DNA of 64,000 nucleotides from Actinoplanes utahensis (GTDB lineage: Bacteria > Actinomycetota > Actinomycetes > Mycobacteriales > Micromonosporaceae). The notes under the pieces are model-generated. The model saw only the letters and a list, made by a program, of their open reading frames with translations. It ran no database searches and was not told where the DNA came from. Each line of letters begins with the position of its first letter. The stretch's first letter is position 1. A program made the translations under genes and the position numbers. The stretch lies in contig NZ_BOMZ01000082.1 in the NCBI RefSeq assembly GCF_016862455.1, positions 1 to 64,000 of the forward strand. Reading direction: 5' to 3'. Below are positions 62,005-64,000 of the stretch, in pieces.

Positions 62005-62661
62005 ATGACACCCCGCGAGGCGGAACAGAAGCTGCTGGGTGACGGCTGGACCCCGGGCGGCGCCGGCGACTGGGCCATCGCGCTGCGTTCACCCGACGGC
62101 ACGAGAGCCGCCCGGATCAGCCCGTTCGACCCGACCGGGCCGTACTCCGCGGCGTTGTACGCACAGGCCGCGCACACCCGCCAGGTACCCGTCCTGTACG
62201 CCCACCGGCGCCTGACCGGCGGCGGCGACCTGCAACTGCTGGAATGGCTCACACCCGTCCCCGAGCCCGACGCCGCCGCCTTCCACCGGGCGCTCGCCGC
62301 CGGCGCGCCGGAAGTCGCCGAACTCGCCGCCATCGTGCGGCGCGTCCATGCCCAGGCACGGTGCGAGCTGCCCTGGTGCGGCCCGCTGGACCGCAACCCG
62401 GCCAACGTGATGCGCGCCGCCGACGGCCGGCTCGTGGTCCTCGACCTGTTCTACGCCGACGGGCCCGCCCTCTACGCGACCGCGGCGGCCGACCCCGACC
62501 GGGTGGCCGCCCTGATCCCCGAGGCCGAGCGCCGGTTCATGACCGAGATTCCGATGGCCTCCTCCGGCCCCTGGGACCCGGCGGCGCGGGAATCGATGCG
62601 CGCCGCGCTCGCCGCCGCCGACGCCCGGCGAGCCGCCGTCCACCCGACACGTCAGACCTGA
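62005..62661 (+). CDS. Kinase-like (aminoglycoside phosphotransferase-like) protein
   Basis: A 218-residue protein with the tail half of a protein-kinase-like fold: [20 protein letters not shown] corresponds to the catalytic D-x4-N loop and [11 protein letters not shown] to the metal-binding Asp. The N-lobe is short, so activity is uncertain. TACTCT seven bases before the ATG marks a leaderless start. The histidine phosphatase gene follows after 11 bases. Confidence 0.68.
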   Translation: MTPREAEQKLLGDGWTPGGAGDWAIALRSPDGTRAARISPFDPTGPYSAALYAQAAHTRQVPVLYAHRRLTGGGDLQLLEWLTPVPEPDAAAFHRALAAGAPEVAELAAIVRRVHAQARCELPWCGPLDRNPANVMRAADGRLVVLDLFYADGPALYATAAADPDRVAALIPEAERRFMTEIPMASSGPWDPAARESMRAALAAADARRAAVHPTRQT

Positions 62662-62672
62662 GAGGCATCCTG

Positions 62673-63311
62673 GTGCGCAACGTCTACCTGGTCACCCATC
62701 CGGAGGCGACCCATCATGTCGACGACCTCGTCGGCGGATGGTTCGACTCCGACCTGACGGACCGCGGGCTCACGCACGCCGCCCGGATCGCGGAGGCGCT
62801 GGCCGGCCTGCTTCCGGCGGACGGCCCGGTCGAGGTGCACTCGTCGGACCTGCTGCGGACCCGGCGTACGGCGGAGATCGTCGCGAAACGGCTCGGGGCC
62901 GACGTGGTGCTGGACGCCGATCTGCGGGAGAAATCCTACGGGGAGGCCGGCGGCCGTCCACAGGCGTGGCTCGACGAGCGGTTCATCCCGCCGCCCGCGA
63001 CCGGTGAACGGATGCGCCACGACGAGGGGGTGCCGGGCGCCGAGACCAAATGGGACCTGGCCGTACGGGCGTACCGGGCGCTGGACCGGATCCTGCGGTC
63101 CAGCGCGGAGAACCAGGTCGTGGTCGCGCACGGCGGCACGGCCACGTTCCTCGTCGCGGCCTGGATCGGCATGCCGATCGACGCGGCGGGTCTCGTGAAC
63201 TTCCGCTTCTCGTCCGGCGGGATCACGTCGCTGCGTGAGGACGATTTCTTCCACAACCGAGGCGTCGTACGCCTCGACGACACCACGCACCTGGACGTCA
63301 CACTCGCCTGA
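62673..63311 (+). CDS. Histidine phosphatase family protein with altered RHG motif
   Basis: A 212-residue phosphoglycerate-mutase-like protein. The usual L-V-R-H-G start reads [14 protein letters not shown], keeping the catalytic His but replacing Arg and Gly. [20 protein letters not shown] and the second His in [14 protein letters not shown] are normal. Substrate is unknown and may be a sugar phosphate. GTG 62673 follows AGAGG. It is the second gene after the kinase-like one. Confidence 0.85.
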   Translation: MRNVYLVTHPEATHHVDDLVGGWFDSDLTDRGLTHAARIAEALAGLLPADGPVEVHSSDLLRTRRTAEIVAKRLGADVVLDADLREKSYGEAGGRPQAWLDERFIPPPATGERMRHDEGVPGAETKWDLAVRAYRALDRILRSSAENQVVVAHGGTATFLVAAWIGMPIDAAGLVNFRFSSGGITSLREDDFFHNRGVVRLDDTTHLDVTLA

Positions 63312-63642
63312 CCACCACACCGGGTGACTCGATGCGGACGTCACGCGCGATGATCATCATCGGCACGGTTCCGGCGGCCGTCTCGGCGTCCCACGCGAAC
63401 AGCCGATACTCGTCGTCGCCCGTGACCTGCCCGGCGAAGCCGCGCTCCGCCGGGGTCGGATCCCGGAAGACCGGATGGTGGAAGAGATCCGCGCAGGACA
63501 CCCAGGCGACATCGCTGAACGTCACCTCGACACTGTGGTGATAGGTCAGGTCGTTGTCCGCCACCAGCCGGAGCGCGGCCACGTCCCACCGCTCCACCTG
63601 CCAGTCCCACCAGCGATCGTTCAGCTCCCGTAGATCATCCAT
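63298..63642 (-). CDS. Hypothetical protein
   Basis: About 114 residues, Trp/Asp-rich: [36 protein letters not shown] and [20 protein letters not shown]. Possibly an immunity-protein-like or DUF domain; not recognised. ATG 63642 has GATGAT six bases upstream; a TTG at 63660 would add six residues. Its end overlaps the convergent phosphatase gene by 14 bases. Confidence 0.68.
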   Translation of the reverse strand: MDDLRELNDRWWDWQVERWDVAALRLVADNDLTYHHSVEVTFSDVAWVSCADLFHHPVFRDPTPAERGFAGQVTGDDEYRLFAWDAETAAGTVPMMIIARDVRIESPGVVVRRV

Positions 63643-63747
63643 CGAACGATCATCCGACAATCGGCCCCCAAGAACCTGGGCTGGGACAGCCCGCCCAACG
63701 GTTCACCCGACGGCTCACCCGGCCGCATGACGGTTCGGGAATGGTCT

Positions 63748-63999
63748 TCACGGTGTGGTGGCCGCGCGTACGACGGGAAATCCGTGCCTGCGAGCTGCGA
63801 CGACGAGAATCAGGGCCGGCGTCAGAAGCAACAGGACACTGATGGGGAAGGAGTCCGCGCCCAAGGAGCGGAGCAGAAGACCGCCGATCATTCCGCCGGC
63901 GGCCATGGCGACGTTCCAGAGCGTGACGAGCATGGCTTGTACCGAGTCGGCAGCTTCGCCCGCGGCATCCGCGGCCGCGGTCTGCAGCAAGGTGGGGAC
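63748..63999 (-). CDS. MFS transporter, C-terminal part (gene runs off the window)
   Basis: The minus-strand frame is open to the window end and gives the last 84 residues: ALLVTLWN-like helix (AMLVTLWNVAMAAGGMIGGL), then FPISVLLLLTPALILVVAAR. This is the final two helices of a major facilitator superfamily exporter of the DHA1 type (aromatic/arabinose efflux-like). The rest of the gene lies beyond 64000. Confidence 0.75.
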   Translation of the reverse strand, partial: VPTLLQTAAADAAGEAADSVQAMLVTLWNVAMAAGGMIGGLLLRSLGADSFPISVLLLLTPALILVVAARRHGFPVVRAATTP

Positions 64000-64000
64000 G

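Noticed and set aside
63748-64000. Complete small membrane protein starting at 63990
   Set aside because: The frame is open to the window end, and the two helices match the end of an MFS transporter, so it is a truncated gene.

Overview
The window is 64 kb of very GC-rich DNA with strong third-position GC bias. Many starts are GTG or TTG, and at least seventeen genes appear to be leaderless, with a TANNNT -10 box 6-7 nt ahead of the start codon. This points to an actinomycete. F420-type and SigE-family genes, DUF5999, CsbD, AlkZ-like winged-helix proteins and plant-polysaccharide genes fit a soil member of the Micromonosporaceae (Actinoplanes-like). That placement is inferred from gene content, not from a marker gene. 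The region is ordinary chromosome: I see no rRNA, tRNA, transposase, integrase, phage module, CRISPR array or large biosynthetic cluster.

Layout. 1-5.8 kb holds housekeeping and membrane genes, plus a GbsR/MarR-like regulator divergent from a DUF4097 adhesin-like gene with a string of TTGCA sites between them. 6.0-15.6 kb is a sugar-catabolic locus: LacI regulator, ABC solute-binding lipoprotein, two permeases, two beta-L-arabinofuranosidase-type (GH127/DUF1680) hydrolases, and a second LacI regulator. It has no ATPase, so it presumably borrows a shared one. A Tat-exported pectate lyase at 22.7-23.7 kb, under its own LacI-type operators, fits the same plant cell-wall diet. 15.6-22.3 kb mixes DUF1152, a CoA-transferase, a CPBP protease and several decayed genes (amidohydrolase tail, frameshifted MerR, frameshifted membrane protein). 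23.8-32.9 kb holds an inositol-phosphatase-like enzyme, a secreted lipase, an F420-type oxidoreductase, a deletion scar through a divergent SDR/TetR pair, a membrane protein with a possible MazF-like domain, an AbiEii-like nucleotidyltransferase pair, and an SDR with its divergent XRE regulator.

33-40 kb is dominated by an aldo-keto reductase/pentapeptide-repeat pair and a 1721-residue HEAT-repeat protein carrying four different in-frame tandem-repeat insertions. 40.7-43.4 kb is a tightly coupled three-gene operon of two YcgL-like nucleotidyltransferase paralogues and a serpin-like protein; it is the best candidate here for an uncharacterised system. 44.4-47.4 kb is a glycine riboswitch followed by gcvP. 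47.5-52 kb contains DUF5999, a pabB-like gene, a SigE-type sigma factor, and def overlapped with a methyltransferase. 52-64 kb holds FKBP, VOC, ankyrin, AlkZ-like, Nudix/adenylyltransferase, MarR/old-yellow-enzyme, kinase-like and histidine-phosphatase genes, and runs out in an MFS transporter.

Two themes cross the window. Near-perfect tandem repeats with units divisible by three sit inside several genes. A dispersed 50-60 bp palindrome occurs three times, each time between genes.
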